Positions 21,496-34,500 are shown, counted from the first letter of the stretch. The stretch: DNA of 64,000 bases from Gyrodactylus bullatarudis (GCA_012064415.1 SSNU01000219.1:207607-271606); one strand, 5' to 3'. Numbers and translations: made by a program. The notes: generated from the letters alone by a model not told the origin.

Positions 21496-23817
21496 TCTCT
21501 CAGCAAAATGCTCTGGAGTTTCGTCCTCGTCAGGATAAATTGGATCACCAATGACCGTTTTTAGCTTGACGGGAAAATAACCGTAAAATATAGCGATGGG
21601 AAGTCTTGTCATCTCGTAAATCCAACGCCACAAAGGTCGACCAAACTGTAAAACTCGAATTGATTCCCTTATATTAACTGTATGCATTGGATAGACAGGA
21701 AGATTTGCTTCCAACGCGATTCTCGCAAATCCTGATCGTTGACCCCAAAGAAGCTGGTAGTTCTCATCGGAGAACAGAGCTTCCCTTGAACCTCCTGGTG
21801 CAATCAGTAGAATTTCATTATTCTCTTTTAATGCTTGCACACAAGAACTAACTGAGCCAGTATCAGCACCAGCAATCTTGAGGAACGCCTGGATTCCAGG
21901 GATTTTCATGAGAAATCTGTCCACAATTGGTGTAGCTCTTTTGTTCTTCTCCACAAACATTCTAGCCATAAAATGGTAGACATCCAACGGTAGAGTTCCA
22001 TGATAATAAATTATAATGGCTGGACCAGTAATGGGTATCTTCTCCATTCCATCAACTTCGTAGCCGTGATATATTTTTCCGTGGATATCCCAGAGGCCAG
22101 CAAGTAGTTGGCGGAGTAGCTCTTTCGAAGGAAAGGGTAGATCGATTGACTTGCCAAGAGGACTGCAGTCAAAGTGATGATGGTCGATTAGTTCGTTTTG
22201 ATCTCTGACTCGTTGAAAACGCCGATAAAACCAAATGCGGCATTTGAATATCTGTAAAAAATCAACGTGTAAATTTCCCCTCTTTTAGAACTAAACCGAC
22301 AAAAAGTCAAAAGAATCAAGTTTAAATTATATTACTTATTGCTTTATTTACTCTTAAAACTCACTCTTAAAAATGTAAAGATCCCTCTTGCTCAAATCTG
22401 GTTGGTTTAAAAAAAAGTATGATTCAATTTAAATAAATACTCGAGTGTTTGTTACTTGAAAATTGAAATTAATAAAGAAATCAACTGTTGAAATTAGTGT
22501 ATGATCGCTAAAAACAGTCTGACTTAATAGTTATGAGTTTTGAAGAAAAATTCAAAATTTTCAGATTAGATAATCATAATTATTCAATAGTACATATGGA
22601 CCCAAATCACTGCATGATGAATTCGAATCTGTCAGGCCTATTGAAGACGAAATAAGTTTGCATTTGATTGTAATTGACATCTTCTAAATGTCTCATGAGA
22701 TGGTTAGAGCCTATCATCAAGTTCAACCCTTCATGTCCCAAATTATTTTTTTTCATCTCAAAAAATTTGTTACCTTACCAAAGTAATTACGCTGATTTTG
22801 AAACAGAATTTTTTTTGAAAGCTGACTTATCATTTAAAAGACAATAGAAAGAATTTTAAATTCGCATTTTTCTGCTCTAAAACTTAGTTGTTATCTTCCA
22901 AACTATGAGAGATATCGCAAAGGCGATTGCATAATTGAAATCTACAGAAAATTATTTTATCTTTTTCCTAAGGCCTCGGCAAATAGGTTTTCAAAAAATC
23001 ACCCTACTTTAGGCACTTGTTATTCACTCTTTTTATTTACTAAAGAATCTATTAATGACCCTTTCAAATTCAAGTTGGATTCTCTTCAAATTTCTTCTCA
23101 AAATCCCATCTAGTTTGCTAGTGATTCTTTAGCTACAGTTTATTTAACCCTTCCGTAGCCAGTGTACCCTGTGGGGGACATTGTCTTTTTCTCACCCATG
23201 ATTCTGTTTTAAAGAAACTAAAAATAGTTTATTGACCACTTTTCTGAAAGTAGAACTAATATTCTTTCGAATGAGCTATGACTTTTTGGGCCAATAACTC
23301 CTGAACTCTAGGTTGGTTTTTAAAAAAATTGCGTATTCTTAAACCATATAAAATTTTCAATCTTAGCTATGTACCTTGAAAAAAATTCACTGGCTCTTAA
23401 TGAGTTAATAAACTTTATTACTGACTCATGCTTTAATTTTATAAGATTAATTTTACACATTATGCATTTAAAATTATTAGTAAAGTACTGTATTGAGAAA
23501 AAAATAATTCTAATATTATCGTGGCTTACCTGAATGACAAAATTGCTGGAGTAGAAAAGGGCTACAACAGCAGCTGGTAGAATAATGAGCCAGACAATGG
23601 GTCTCCATGCATGTCTGACAATACTGAAAATCACAGAAAAATATGGTCTTTTCTCTAAAATGCCTATGTGTTTTGTCAAGATTTGACATTGATCCAATGC
23701 TGTTGCAAACAACTCGAATGGATGCATAATATAGATGAAAAAATAGCTGAAAATCCAAAAAGTACCCAGGGCAAGAATTGTGTAGTAAAACTTGGTACTC
23801 CTGCTGCCCAATATCAT
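21496..23817 (-). CDS. TMEM68: TMEM68-like membrane acyltransferase (2+ exons)
   Basis: Exon 1 runs 23817-23530 (96 codons, donor GTAAGC) and exon 2 22251-21496 (252 codons, acceptor TTTTTACAG); both junctions are phase 0. Exon 1 encodes two hydrophobic segments (about residues 13-33 and 72-95), the second reading LIILPAAVVALFYSSNFVIQ like the membrane anchor of TMEM68. Exon 2 holds the PlsC/LPLAT-type domain: block I YYHGTLPLD (catalytic His and Asp), the APGGSREAL block and PVYPMHTVNIRE. TMEM68 makes triacylglycerol-type lipids at the ER (family knowledge). The reading either continues through the GTAAGG at 21495 to a stop at 21469, giving ...AERVRSLISLF and about 357 residues, or splices to an unseen last exon; vertebrate homologues have about 320 residues. 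Start chosen at the first in-frame ATG with a fair context (TCAAGATGA). ETFA lies 375 bp upstream on the same strand. Confidence 0.85.
22252..23529 (-). other. TMEM68-like intron 1 carrying repeat D
   Basis: 1,278-bp GT-AG intron between two phase-0 exons. It contains a full-looking copy of dispersed repeat D at about 23145-23330. Its size contrasts with the 33-43-bp introns of the adjacent genes. Confidence 0.7.
23145..23330 (+). repeat. Dispersed repeat D, copy 3 (uninterrupted)
   Basis: Begins TTAACCCTTCCGTAGCC, passes through GATTCTGTTTTAAAGAAAC and reaches GGCCAATAACTCCTGAAC. The TTAA within the second word (23209-23212) is the exact empty counterpart of the MITE insertion at 47244-47733. 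Confidence 0.65.
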
Positions 23818-24192
23818 CTTGATTTCACTCTCTGGATTGGAGATTATAAAAAGAGAGATTCCAAAGGAAAACGAAGAACTAAACAAAAGATACAAATTAC
23901 ATCTATCAGAACTTACATGTAGGGGTAAAGTAATAGTTTACTGAGAATTACTCTCCATCAAAAGGCCGAGTAACTTCTAGAATCTAAAAACAAAATAGAA
24001 TAGAGAATTTAGATTGTGACAATCCAAGAGTCTATGGTTTGAAAAGAAGAAAGACAAATATTTGAAATAATAATCTAATTACTTATTCATATATATAGAT
24101 TAAAAAATAATAATCAATAAAAAATAAATCATAATTATCAAAGACGTTGTTTGATTGGAATACATATCATGAGCGAGATAGACAGAAAAAAT

Positions 24193-25237
24193 TTAAATCT
24201 TTTGAGTTAATTCGGGAACAATTTGAAAGAGATCTCCAACAAGACCGTAATCTGATACCTGAAAGATGGGAGAATCTGGGTCCTTATTGATAGCGACTAT
24301 TATTTTACTATCTTTCATACCAGCTAAATGTTGTATGGCTCCACTAATTCCAATGGCAATGTATAGTTCAGGAGCAACCATTTTTCCCGTCTGTCCAACC
24401 TGTATTTCATTGGAACAGAAACCAGCATCAACAGCAGCCCTTGAAGCCCCAACAGCAGCTCCGAGTTTGTCAGCTAGATCATACACCAATTGAAAACCTT
24501 CTTTGCTTTTCAAGGCACGTCCACCTGACACGACTACCTTTGCAGAAGATAAATCAGGTCGGTCAGACTTGACTATTTCTTGACTAACAAATTCACTTAG
24601 GCTGGCATATTTGGAAACGTCAATTATTTCGCCATCGACGATTTCTCCATTTCCGGCATTCTCTTTAGCTGGAGTAAATGCAGTACTTCTTATAGTAATC
24701 AGTTTAAGAGCATCCATAGATTCAAGCTTAAGAATGGCATTTCCTGCGTAAATTGAGCGAACAAATTTATTTTCCGATTCAATTCCTGTGACATCACTAA
24801 TTGGAGAGACATCGAAGTTGATAGCAACACGGGGCAAAATATTTTTACCGAATGCTGAGCTTGAGGCAAAAATATGCGAGAATTTGAACGATTTCTGGAT
24901 TTTCACTAAATAAGGAGCAATAACTTCAGGCAAAAAGTTCTGAAAAGTTATTTCTGAATAAGGAAACACTAAGATTAATTACTTTAAGTTCAGGCTTATC
25001 AATCAGAATAACTTTTGAGATATTTTCAATTTTTTGAACTTGCTCTGCTACTGTTCTGCATTCATTCCCGATTACTAATGCTGAGACGTCCCCACATGTT
25101 TTAGCAGCAGTGATAACATTAAGATTTGCCGGTTCTATTTTTTTGTTATCATGTTCTATTAAAACTAGGGAGCTTGAGAAACGTTTGGTAAAGGAGAATG
25201 CTGGAGTTTTAGAGAAAAACAAAATATTTTTTAGCAT
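24193..25237 (-). CDS. ETFA: Electron transfer flavoprotein subunit alpha, mitochondrial
   Basis: Two exons, 25237-24983 (85 codons) and 24939-24193, joined in phase 0 across a 43-bp intron; 333 residues in total, the same as the human protein. The first ~20 residues are basic, Ser/Phe-rich and lack acids, as expected of a mitochondrial presequence. The C-terminal FAD-binding domain shows SGGRALKS, VGASRAAVDAGF, QVGQTGKMVAPELYIAIGIS, the ETF-alpha signature GAIQHLAGMKDS and VAINKDPDSPIFQVSDYG. The protein forms a dimer with ETF-beta in the matrix and passes electrons from acyl-CoA and amino-acid dehydrogenases to ETF-ubiquinone oxidoreductase. Start is the first ATG after an in-frame run with only non-ATG codons. 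It is divergently paired with the gene at 25477. Confidence 0.96.
24940..24982 (-). other. 43-bp intron of ETFA
   Basis: Donor AAA|GTAATTAATC and acceptor AACTTTTCAG|AAC restore the aligned family sequence ...KPELK-NFLPEVIAPYL. An inner AG at 29 bp would put a stop in frame, so the 43-bp form is the coding one. Confidence 0.85.
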
Positions 25238-25476
25238 ACTTTTTGTATTAATGCTCTTTTTCAATAGTTTAAACAACCGGGACTAGCATTTCAAGCTACT
25301 GTTTAAAATTAAACAATAATTTTTTCATTTTTATTAAAATTGAAATTCAATAGGCTGAAATTCTCAGATTATTCAAGCGTAACTTAATTTTATTGATTTA
25401 GAGATCAAGAAATAATTATGTTCAGTAAATATAGATATTAAATTCAAGGAACTATACTAGTTTTTTCAGTAATAAC
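25238..25476. promoter_or_regulatory. Likely bidirectional promoter (ETFA / unknown 224-aa gene)
   Basis: Only 239 bp separate the divergent start codons of ETFA (minus) and the gene at 25477 (plus). Both 5' UTRs and promoters must lie here or within the genes. No clear TATA box in either direction. Confidence 0.5.
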
Positions 25477-26222
25477 ATGCACGATAGAACGAATTTCGTT
25501 TCAGCTTACAAACTTTCACAAGAAAAAGGATGTAAAGAGGGCTCAAAAATGTAAGCTTCTGCTATCATTTTATTATTTCACTATCTAGGGTTTCGGATAA
25601 TCTTTCAAACTACAAGAGATCTTACAATGGATCTGTAATGGGATCTGTAAGTTGGTTTTTATTCTCCTAACTGTAGCAGGAATCTTCCTACTATACTTCA
25701 TCTTATTTGTCATCAAAGAAAACGAAAAGATCTTTTCTTGATAATGAAGATGTTCCAGATCTAATAAATCAAATTAAACTGAAAAAACTCAATGAAACCA
25801 ACCTGGAAATATTTCTAGAATTATTTGAACTAACGTCTGATTCAGCAAAGACAATAAAATCGCATATGCTTGTTATCTATTGCCAAGAAATGGGGTTTCT
25901 CAAGCTTACTCTACTTGATCAAATAGAAATCAAATTCTTAATTGATTTGATATGCGGACAACTCGATAGAAATTTTGGAAAATCCATTGGCTTCACAATA
26001 TTTTTAAGCCATAATTTCTTTAAATTAACTTCGTCTGATCAGCTGAGAACAAATTTGGAAAATGGAAACATAGTTCAACTCGGTTCAATAGAAAAGAAAA
26101 TGAAGGATATTCTTAAAGGATTATTGAAAAATTCAAAGAGTCTATCAAAGATTGAATATAATCTCGATTATGTTCAGAAACAATGTGTGTATCTCTATGA
26201 ATGCCTCAGTTTCGAAGAATAG
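25477..26222 (+). CDS. Unrecognised 224-aa protein with two tiny introns
   Basis: Exons 25477-25550, 25589-25646 and 25680-26222 join in frame (phases 2 and 0) to 224 residues beginning MHDRTNFVSAYKLSQEKG. The introns are 38 bp (GTAAGC...TCTAG) and 33 bp (GTAAGT...CTAAC...CAG). The first ~75 residues are Ser/Lys-rich and polar; the rest is helical-looking with leucine-rich segments (INQIKLKKLNETNLEIFLELF, IEKKMKDILKGLLKNSK) and ends ECLSFEE. No signal peptide, membrane segment or catalytic motif is visible. The upstream reading frame is closed by a stop 45 bp before the ATG. An AATAAA follows at 26381. A small nuclear or complex-forming protein is a guess only. Confidence 0.75.
25647..25679 (+). 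other. 33-bp intron with NAGNAG acceptor
   Basis: ATGGGATCT|GTAAGT...TTCTCCTAACTGTAGCAG|GAA. The tandem TAGCAG gives 30- or 33-bp introns that both keep the frame and differ by one Gln. Confidence 0.7.
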
Positions 26223-26380
26223 AAATACAAAATTTGGAAGTTCCCGAGTCGACCAATTTCATTCAGACGCATCTATGCGAAGTTAGACAACTGATTTCTT
26301 TATTTTCAACTATTTTAATTACTTTGCCTAATAAGAAAATATTATCTGTAATTTATGCATTTAATCTAAACTTGGATTAA

Positions 26381-26386
26381 AATAAA
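26381..26386 (+). terminator. Polyadenylation signal of the 224-aa gene
   Basis: AATAAA 159 bp after the stop codon, the first such hexamer downstream and before the KANK gene begins. Confidence 0.5.
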
Positions 26387-26752
26387 AAATTAAACCATAA
26401 AATTACAGAATAAAATTTTTAAAGTACATTCGTCTAATGTCAAATTGACATTGTCAATAGGAGCAATTTCTGGAAAAAGTATTTACATACATGAGTATTG
26501 TTGTAGTAATCTATAACATTTAAATTCTAATTCTCTATCATATGATATGAATTATTCATAATGAGTCACCAAGTTCCTGTCCAATTTGGAATTCTTGAAT
26601 ATTTTAAATTCATAATTTTACGATAACTGTTTAAAACTTTATTAAGTTAACTTGTAGTTTTAGTATAACCCGCGAATTTAATTTATTCAATATTGTATTA
26701 TGCAATTTAAAAGATAATATAAAAGTTTTTCGGTTTTATATTCAAATCTAAA

Positions 26753-28519
26753 ATGCAAGGGAACTACACTGAGCCAAATAGCCCTGTTATTCCCAAGCGG
26801 GGTGTTTCAATTACTCCTAGAATTTATTCAGATGAGAGTAAACCTATTTTATCCAACAGTCCTGGGAATAGAACTATCCGGAGTCGTTTCCAAACACATT
26901 TCAAAGATAATATGAATCCAAAAACTAGCTCCAATAGTTTCTCTGTCAATCACCGTGAATCCGACGAATTTTTCATCTATGGTACAAAAACAGCTGTTCG
27001 AACACCTTTTATTGATTCGCAACAAATTAACTCTTCTAATTCTCAATATAACAATTCTGGATCTTATTCAACTTCTAAATCCACTAAGTTTCAAGCTGGT
27101 TATCCACCTACTTTGCCAAATTATGATGATATTAAAAAATCGAATTCTTGTAGTCGGTCAGGCAGTTTCAGCGGAATTCATACTGTCCGTGAAAATATGT
27201 GTGTCAATTCACCCACATTTGTAAACACTGAAATCCATCAGCCAGGTAATTTTCAGAATTCTGGAGATTGCTTAGAATCAAATGAAATTATGGCCAATAC
27301 AACACAAAACGAAGAAGAAGAAATAGAAGAAATAATAGAAGAAGAAATTCGTACAGTGCGTAAAAAAATGCCTAGTCATAAGATTCTCGAAACTCGAATA
27401 GCACAAAATGCAGCTGTTGGAGATAGTAATGTGAATTTTGTCAAAGTTTCAGAAAGTGGTAATTTTGACATTAATAGTCTATCGGACGAACAATTGCTTC
27501 GTCTCGAAGAAATTTTTCGAAAGAAAATTTTTGACTCTCAACCTAGAAAAACTGATTTATGCATTCAATCTTGTGTATCTCAACAGAATGCTAGTACAAT
27601 GATTCGTCCACCAAGTCCTGCTCCTAATCGAAATGTAGGCATGATATTTAAGCCAGCAACCAATGAATTTGGAACAAACACTTCTATATGTTGCTCTCAA
27701 CAAGATGCTGGTTCTAATTGTGCTGAAACTGACGAAGAGATTCGAGTCTGGTTTAAACAACGAATCGGTTACATGACCGAAGCGAACCAAGAACTAATTC
27801 TTCAGTTGGCTTTTCAATTCAAGAATGATCGTCAAAAGTTTATTTCACTTTTGAGTGAAATAATCTCTAAGCAAAAGGTCTCTGTGGGCTTAGAGTGCCG
27901 ACCAGAGGTGGAAACAAGGCATACTACTTTTACAAAAACAGAATTCTCTAACAATATTGCCATAGGGGAAGATTCTACTTCAGCTATTGTAAAGTCTCAT
28001 CCAACACCTTCTCAGTGTAAAGGAATTAATGTACGCCCAGATCTCAAAAGTCATAGTATCAATACAGACATTATTATGACAAGAACCCAAGCTTCGATGG
28101 CTGTACCAGATCCAATAGAAACTGTTGAGCATGGAATGGTGACAGATACAGCTATTCCCGTCTGTCATCGTCAAATGAATACTGATCCTGTCAAAAACAA
28201 CACATTCCATGGCCAGACACCAAGTGAATTTCTCGATAGCTTAATCACATCATCAGCTCTTGAGTCAGCAACAGAAATCTACGAGAAACGAATGTCTGAA
28301 TATAGATCAAATTTAAAAAATTGTGAGACAAACACTGAATGTGTACCGATTCCCGTCAAATGCGAATCCGTTAGCCAAGAAGTTGATGCAACAGATCCTG
28401 CCCTTCTAAGACCCATAGTTGATTGGAATCTCGAGGAACACTACAAAGTTCGTGAATCTAACAAAAGAACAGGTATCTCTCAAACACAACAAAAGCTCCC
28501 TGTTAATAGTTACATTCAT
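26753..28519 (+). CDS. KANK: KANK gene exon 1: long disordered N-terminal exon
   Basis: 589 codons, from ATG (context TCTAAAATGC) to donor CAT|GTGAGT. It is Ser/Thr/Asn-rich with repeated Pro-Ser motifs (NSPVIPKRG, RPPSPAPNR), an acidic run NEEEEIEEIIEEEI near residues 186-200 followed by a basic RKK, and one helix-prone stretch VWFKQRIGYMTEANQELIL followed by QLAFQF near residue 335-360. I see no KN motif and no long coiled coil. An upstream non-coding exon cannot be excluded. Confidence 0.85.
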
Positions 28520-31500
28520 GTGAGTCTGATAAATATTCTTTTATGAATCATATCGATTACTATTGCTACTTTTTATTACTTTACAAAGAATAGTTTTCAT
28601 CGAAAAGTCATAATCTTTTTATTACACTGCATAATTAAATTAAAATTGCGCATTTTATCCCTCTCTTGCAATACTAGCATGATGAAAATGAGATAAGGAA
28701 TTTTCTATTTTACTATTTCAAGAATTCCATTCAAGATCTTGTCTTCATGACGACTCGTTTAGATACTTTTTTCGTAAATTGTACAGTTTTGTGTACATGT
28801 TTTGCTTGGAATGTGATTATGCTAAAAAAATTAATTCAAAATTTATTACGAATCATTCCGATTTATTTAAATATATTATCAATTAGAAATAGATTAACTT
28901 ATGATCAAATTATTCTATAGGCTTCGACAATAGGACCAGTAAAGGATACTGGAACCGGTGGAAATGTTGAGGGAGTTCACGAAGATCGTGGGGTATCTGC
29001 AGAGGAAGTGGCCAAATCAAAATTACTCCTAGAATCCTGGGAGGCGACAACGGAACTCGATGAAAAATCTGAGAACAAGTTTCTCGGCAATAGTTCAAGA
29101 ATATCAATGGAAGATATTGGTCGCTGTCTGACTGGATCCAATAGAGTTGGAGAGGACTCTCTACGAATCAGAGGTGAATCTATCAAAATGAGAGAAATTC
29201 CTACTCGAGTGAGTTTATTAAGATTAACAGAAATTTTTATGAAAAGATTTTACCCGATTAAAATCTATGACTCTTAAAATCCAGTATAATCTAACTCTTA
29301 TCAGATTTTCTACACCATTAATTGGTTCATTCTTTTAATGACTATAAAAGTTTCTATTAAATTAAAATATGTTTTTTCTTTCCATTATCTAAAAATTCAT
29401 GATAATCTGTAAAAAAGTATCTTCAAGTAAAGATATGATCATTAAAAATAGTTTTTTTTATTTTTAACTCGGTTCAGTTCCTTGAGATGATTGTTAAACC
29501 ATAGACCTTTTTGAAAATATCTTTTCAATGATAAAATTATGAAAAAGGAGATACAAAATTCAGATCTTTTAGGCTGTTGAATGGCTAAGAAATGCTGAAA
29601 CTATCAAAATTGATTTCCTGAAATCTTTGGCCATTGGTCATAGATGGTCTGGTATCTGAAATTCACATTGCTCGGATGGATTTTTACTCATAAATTGTCT
29701 CATCAAATCTTTACTGGTAGCGAACCTTGATATTTTCTATTCATTTACTGAAAGGATATCAAATCATATTAAAAATAAATCTTGAGAGGGGGGTAATTAC
29801 ACGACTTGAAGTATCTCCTTAATCTTACTTGAAAAAGCTTTGTTCCAGATAGCTGGTTAGCTAAGTAGATTTTTGTGTAAAAATACAGAGCTTTTTGGAA
29901 TCAATTAATAAAAGGAATTTAGTAGCAGAATTATGCTCAATCAGATATTCCAGGAGTTAATTGAGATGCAAATATATTAAAATTAATTTCATGTAACAGA
30001 ACTATTAATAGATAAAGGAGTTTTGTTATTGCTTAATTAGAAAAAAAGTTTTCAACTTCAATTGTGACATGTTTAGGATAAATAACTACTACATAGTAGA
30101 GTAATAGAAAGTTTTATTTTCCCCCAAAAATGTTCAATACCTTAATCAAATATTCACATTTCAACCGGGAAAATTAAGATGAAAAATTCTGATGGACAAA
30201 AATCCCAATTTCCCAAAAATCATCGAAATTCATGTAGTAAAATTCATTGAAAAATCTTGGCGCATGTTCAAAAACTGTCATCTTCAATCGAGATCAAAAA
30301 AAGTCGAAAACGTGTGGTCTATAGGAAAAAATTATTAGTTTTCGATTATCTGAGATTAATGAAGGTAAAAGTTTACAAAAATTAGCCCTCTCTACTCCAT
30401 AGCATAGCTCATTGTTTTTAATGTCATTGAGATGAGCTCTTGGAGTTTATAATATGTTTGCCTTGCCAAGAAAACGACACGTGCAATGAAAGAATTTCAC
30501 TTGAGAGTGTTGTTAGCTTTGTACATCCTCTTTTATAAAGTATGCTTTAAAGTAATCTATTATTACCATTATACAATGGAAATGTTTTTGTTTCACTCTC
30601 TTAAGAGCTTCTTCTCTCAGTACAGATACAGATCTAAAGGCTCTCACTTACTCTGTAAGAGACAATAGCAACTCTATGACTTTTTCTCTTTCGATTCATC
30701 AAGTACTTTATAATTTTTATTTAATGCAAAAATTATAACATCAACTAGAGAACATCAACAGCAGTGAAGTATAGTGAATGTTGTTAGAAAAAATAAACTT
30801 TACTCTCTTTCTATCATACATGACTCATTTTGTATTGTTTTATTGATTTTTGTCAGAAATCTAACACCTTTCTTCTGTCTCTCATTCTGATCTAAAATTA
30901 CTCTAATTTTTTCATTCTATTTCGGCAGACTTTTCTTTTCATTAAGGTATCAAAATTTTCAAGGTACAATTTCACTGATTTGAGAAAAAACCGAAAAAAA
31001 CTGGCGCGATTTTTCATTTTTTAAAACTGAATTGAAAATATTTTTTGATCTAAAAATTTCTGAAAGTCATGGATTCCCAACTTCATATTAATTAGCTTAG
31101 TTATTTAATGATATCTTTAGACTAATTAAGTAAGTTATGAGCCGAACTTTTAGCTTCACATATAATGTCTGAAAGAGGAAAAATAGTTTGATTCATTTAA
31201 CTTTCTTATTTTCAATGTGTGAATGACAAAATAAAATCGAGATGCTAAACGATAATCTTTAAGGTGAAAATATTCAAAAGACACTGAGAAAATGTAAATT
31301 ATAAGCTTTTGCCGATGATCAGCTTTTGTTTATCTGATAAAAAAACGTTTTACTGTAAATTAAACAAATATTCTTTCTATTAACCACACAAACTTTTTTC
31401 AAATAATAGAAAAAAAGCATTTGTTTAAATCGAAATAGTGGTTGGAGAAATATGTTACTGTTTTAATTGGAAAGATTTTTACATTTTATTTCTAAATCAT

Positions 31501-34500
31501 TCAGCTTGAACCATGATCAAAAATAATTTGAACTTTTTCATGACACTTGACTTCGATCATTTTCAATTATGGTAGTACCACTATATACAGTTAAACGCAA
31601 TTAAATATTTAAATAAATCAATGTGTAACAATCGTAGTCAAGATTGTCTGATTCACTATTACTCTCTCTCTCTACAATGACATCATATAAATATATTGAC
31701 AATGAGTTCTATATGATTCTCACATTCAATTCATTACACTGTATAACATTAATTCTATTATAATTATATAATTTTTAAACATACCTATTTCCAATACTTA
31801 TTTTTTAGAAAATCAAAAAAACGAACTAAAGCTAGTTGATATGAAGATGAGAATTAAATATTTTTACAAAAACCTCAATATTTTTCTCCGGATTCACAGG
31901 AAAAAATTATTTTTTGAATTCTGAAACGGAATGAGCTAGTGAGATGTGGATATTCGAAAAAAATTCAATCTGACCAAAATTAGGCCGTTTTTCGAAATTC
32001 GAAAATGTACCAAATTACCACTTTGAACCCAAAATTTTTATCGATTTCGATGATTCGATGCAGTTGAATGATGATATTTGGGATCAACATTAGACGAAGA
32101 ATTCGAATTCCATATTTTGGATAATTTGCTTTCGTGATAATCGAAAAATTCAAATAATTCGATTTTCAGTGAACTTCTGCAAGTGAATTCGAATTCTTCG
32201 TTGATCCCAAATATCAGTACTTAACTGCTTCGAATCATCGAAATCGATAGAAATTTTGGGTTCAAAAGTTGAAATAGTGGAAATTTGGTACATCTGTTTT
32301 GTTCCATGCTGGAATATGAAATCTTCAATAAAAATTAGTAAAAGTAGTTTTAATTGGGATATAATCAACCAATTACATTTTCGAAATTCGAAAAAACGGC
32401 CTAATTCTGGTCAGATTGAAAAAATGAAACTATTTGTAAAATTTTGCAAAAATATTCGAATAATTCCGGTGTATTTTTGTAAATGGGAAAATACAAGTAG
32501 GCTCATCTGGTCAAAACAAAATAATACCAGACGTTTCAGTAAAGAGATTTATACATGAGACTCATAACCTATTCACTAACTTCGTCAAATAGAATATATG
32601 CGAAATTTGCACGAAGCGCAAAATGGTGCTTCAAAAAATTAAATTCAGGAAAAAATTTACTCAAATTTGACCTCATGACCTGAGCATACTAGAAAAGTCT
32701 CAGTTAATGTGTATTTTTCGCATAAAAAACTGTGATAAAATATGATTATTAGAAGATCGATACCATCGATGTTGGAATTCGAACCATGATCAATGCAAAC
32801 ACCAAGGTAACCATAAATTTAAGAGTTTCATGAGGCATTTTTCTCAAAATTTACTCATACATTTCCATCCATCTATTGTTAATAATTTAATTAAAATGAA
32901 AATTTCTAATTCTCCCCTTTTTATTCTAGACAGAGGTTGTCATTGAAGATTACAATGGTGTTCAGTTATCTTCAAATTGTGACATCACCATTGATCGAAT
33001 ACCCTCGAATAGTTCTCAATTGAAGAGACGTCAGTTAAAGTGTGATGCTGGGGAAAGTTTTGACCAGACTGAAGCTCACATTATTCAAAATTCTAATATT
33101 GTCAACTTGAAAAAAGTTTACCCAGAAAAAATTAAGTCATGTAAGTCTGAGGAATTTTTAATTTAAGATTTTTTAGTTTAAATTTTTACATCAGAAACTC
33201 GAATTTGATTGAGAACTTTTGAAATCTCGAACATGAGGCAAACTTTTTAAAGAAAAAATAAGGTTAATAATCACTGGTTATACAGTTAATTACACAGATG
33301 ATGACACGCTAGTTGAATATTTTTCATACCAGAATTATATTTATACCTCCCTGCCCTGACCTCGATGACCAATAGATATCGAGAATCTCAACAACCAATC
33401 AAAATCGAGTTTTTTCACTCTCACATTTTCTCTTCATTTTTTTCAAATCCTACTGAATTAGGTAACTAAGAATGTTGGACTTTTTTGAATGATAGAAATG
33501 TATGATAAAAAAATTTATTCAATGAAATTGAAAACATCATTAAGTTTCTTGTTCTCAATTTTTTTCCAAATAGATGATCTTTCTAACAGACGCATAATTT
33601 CAAATTTCGAGCTAGTGTTAAATTCCTCTCTTTTGGAACTTGGAGTTGAATTTTATTGTTGATTTCAAAGTGAAAAAATGATCACGTGTTGTTTTTTAGG
33701 ATCACCTCTGATTAGCGCCATAAAATTTTTGATAGACTTGGGATCCAAATTCGGCTTTCATACGCTGAAGAAGGTTGATCCTCAAATCTCATTTAGAATA
33801 TTTGATCTCTTTATCTAATCGTGATCATTTTCTCACTTTCAACTCAAAATTCCAAAAGATGAAATTCGAAATATTGCCACATTTTTTTCAATCTTTCTCA
33901 TGCATTAAACAAAAGTTGGCCTCGTGTTCGAGATATCAAAATTTTTTCGTTAAATTCGAGCTTTTGATTTAAAAATATTATAAAAGAATTTGAATTTATT
34001 ACTGACTTATCGTTTTGCTTAGTTTGATGATTTTTCCTTTCAGCGACAAAGCCCAATTTAACCCAGACAAGTATTAATCATAATGAATTTCCCTACAATG
34101 TAAAATACGAAACCTCTGCCTCCAGATTTCCTCGCAAGTTCGGCATTAAACGTGATGACATATCTAGGTGAGTTTATTTCATTCGATCTTCATTGACAGT
34201 TTATTTTCTTCTAAAAAAACAAAACCAAATTTTTATTATTTCCATATGGGATATAATCAATAATTCTAGAAATACTGTATAATAGAATTATAATTAGTCA
34301 TTAGAATCTAATTTTACCACATTCATTTATACTGAATGACTCAAGTTATAAGAAAGAAAGAAGTTGGTTCTCGCTCCGAAAATAGTTATAGTCGTTTCTC
34401 GAAATTAGAGGAAAAGTACTCGAAATTAGTAGAGAGCTGTACAAAATTGATATAGAGCTGTACAAAATTAATGAATAGCTATACAAAAAACGAAATAAGC

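Larger units (their letters stand above)
29209..32929 (+). other. KANK intron 2 (3.7 kb)
   Basis: Flanked by CGA|GTGAGT and TTTATTCTAG|ACA, both phase 0. It contains partial foldback-family sequence (about 30960-31095), a larger foldback copy (31825-32495) and a tRNA-like fragment (32765-32830). No extra exon seen. Confidence 0.7.

Noticed and set aside
23320..23529. Continuation of the TMEM68-like first exon into ...VSHDNIRIIFFS
   Set aside because: A GTAAGC donor ends the exon at 23530 and the phase-0 continuation at 22251 matches the family.
32150..32558. Open frames on both strands at 32.2-32.5 kb
   Set aside because: They arise from the palindromic foldback repeat; the same frames recur at 54.2 kb.
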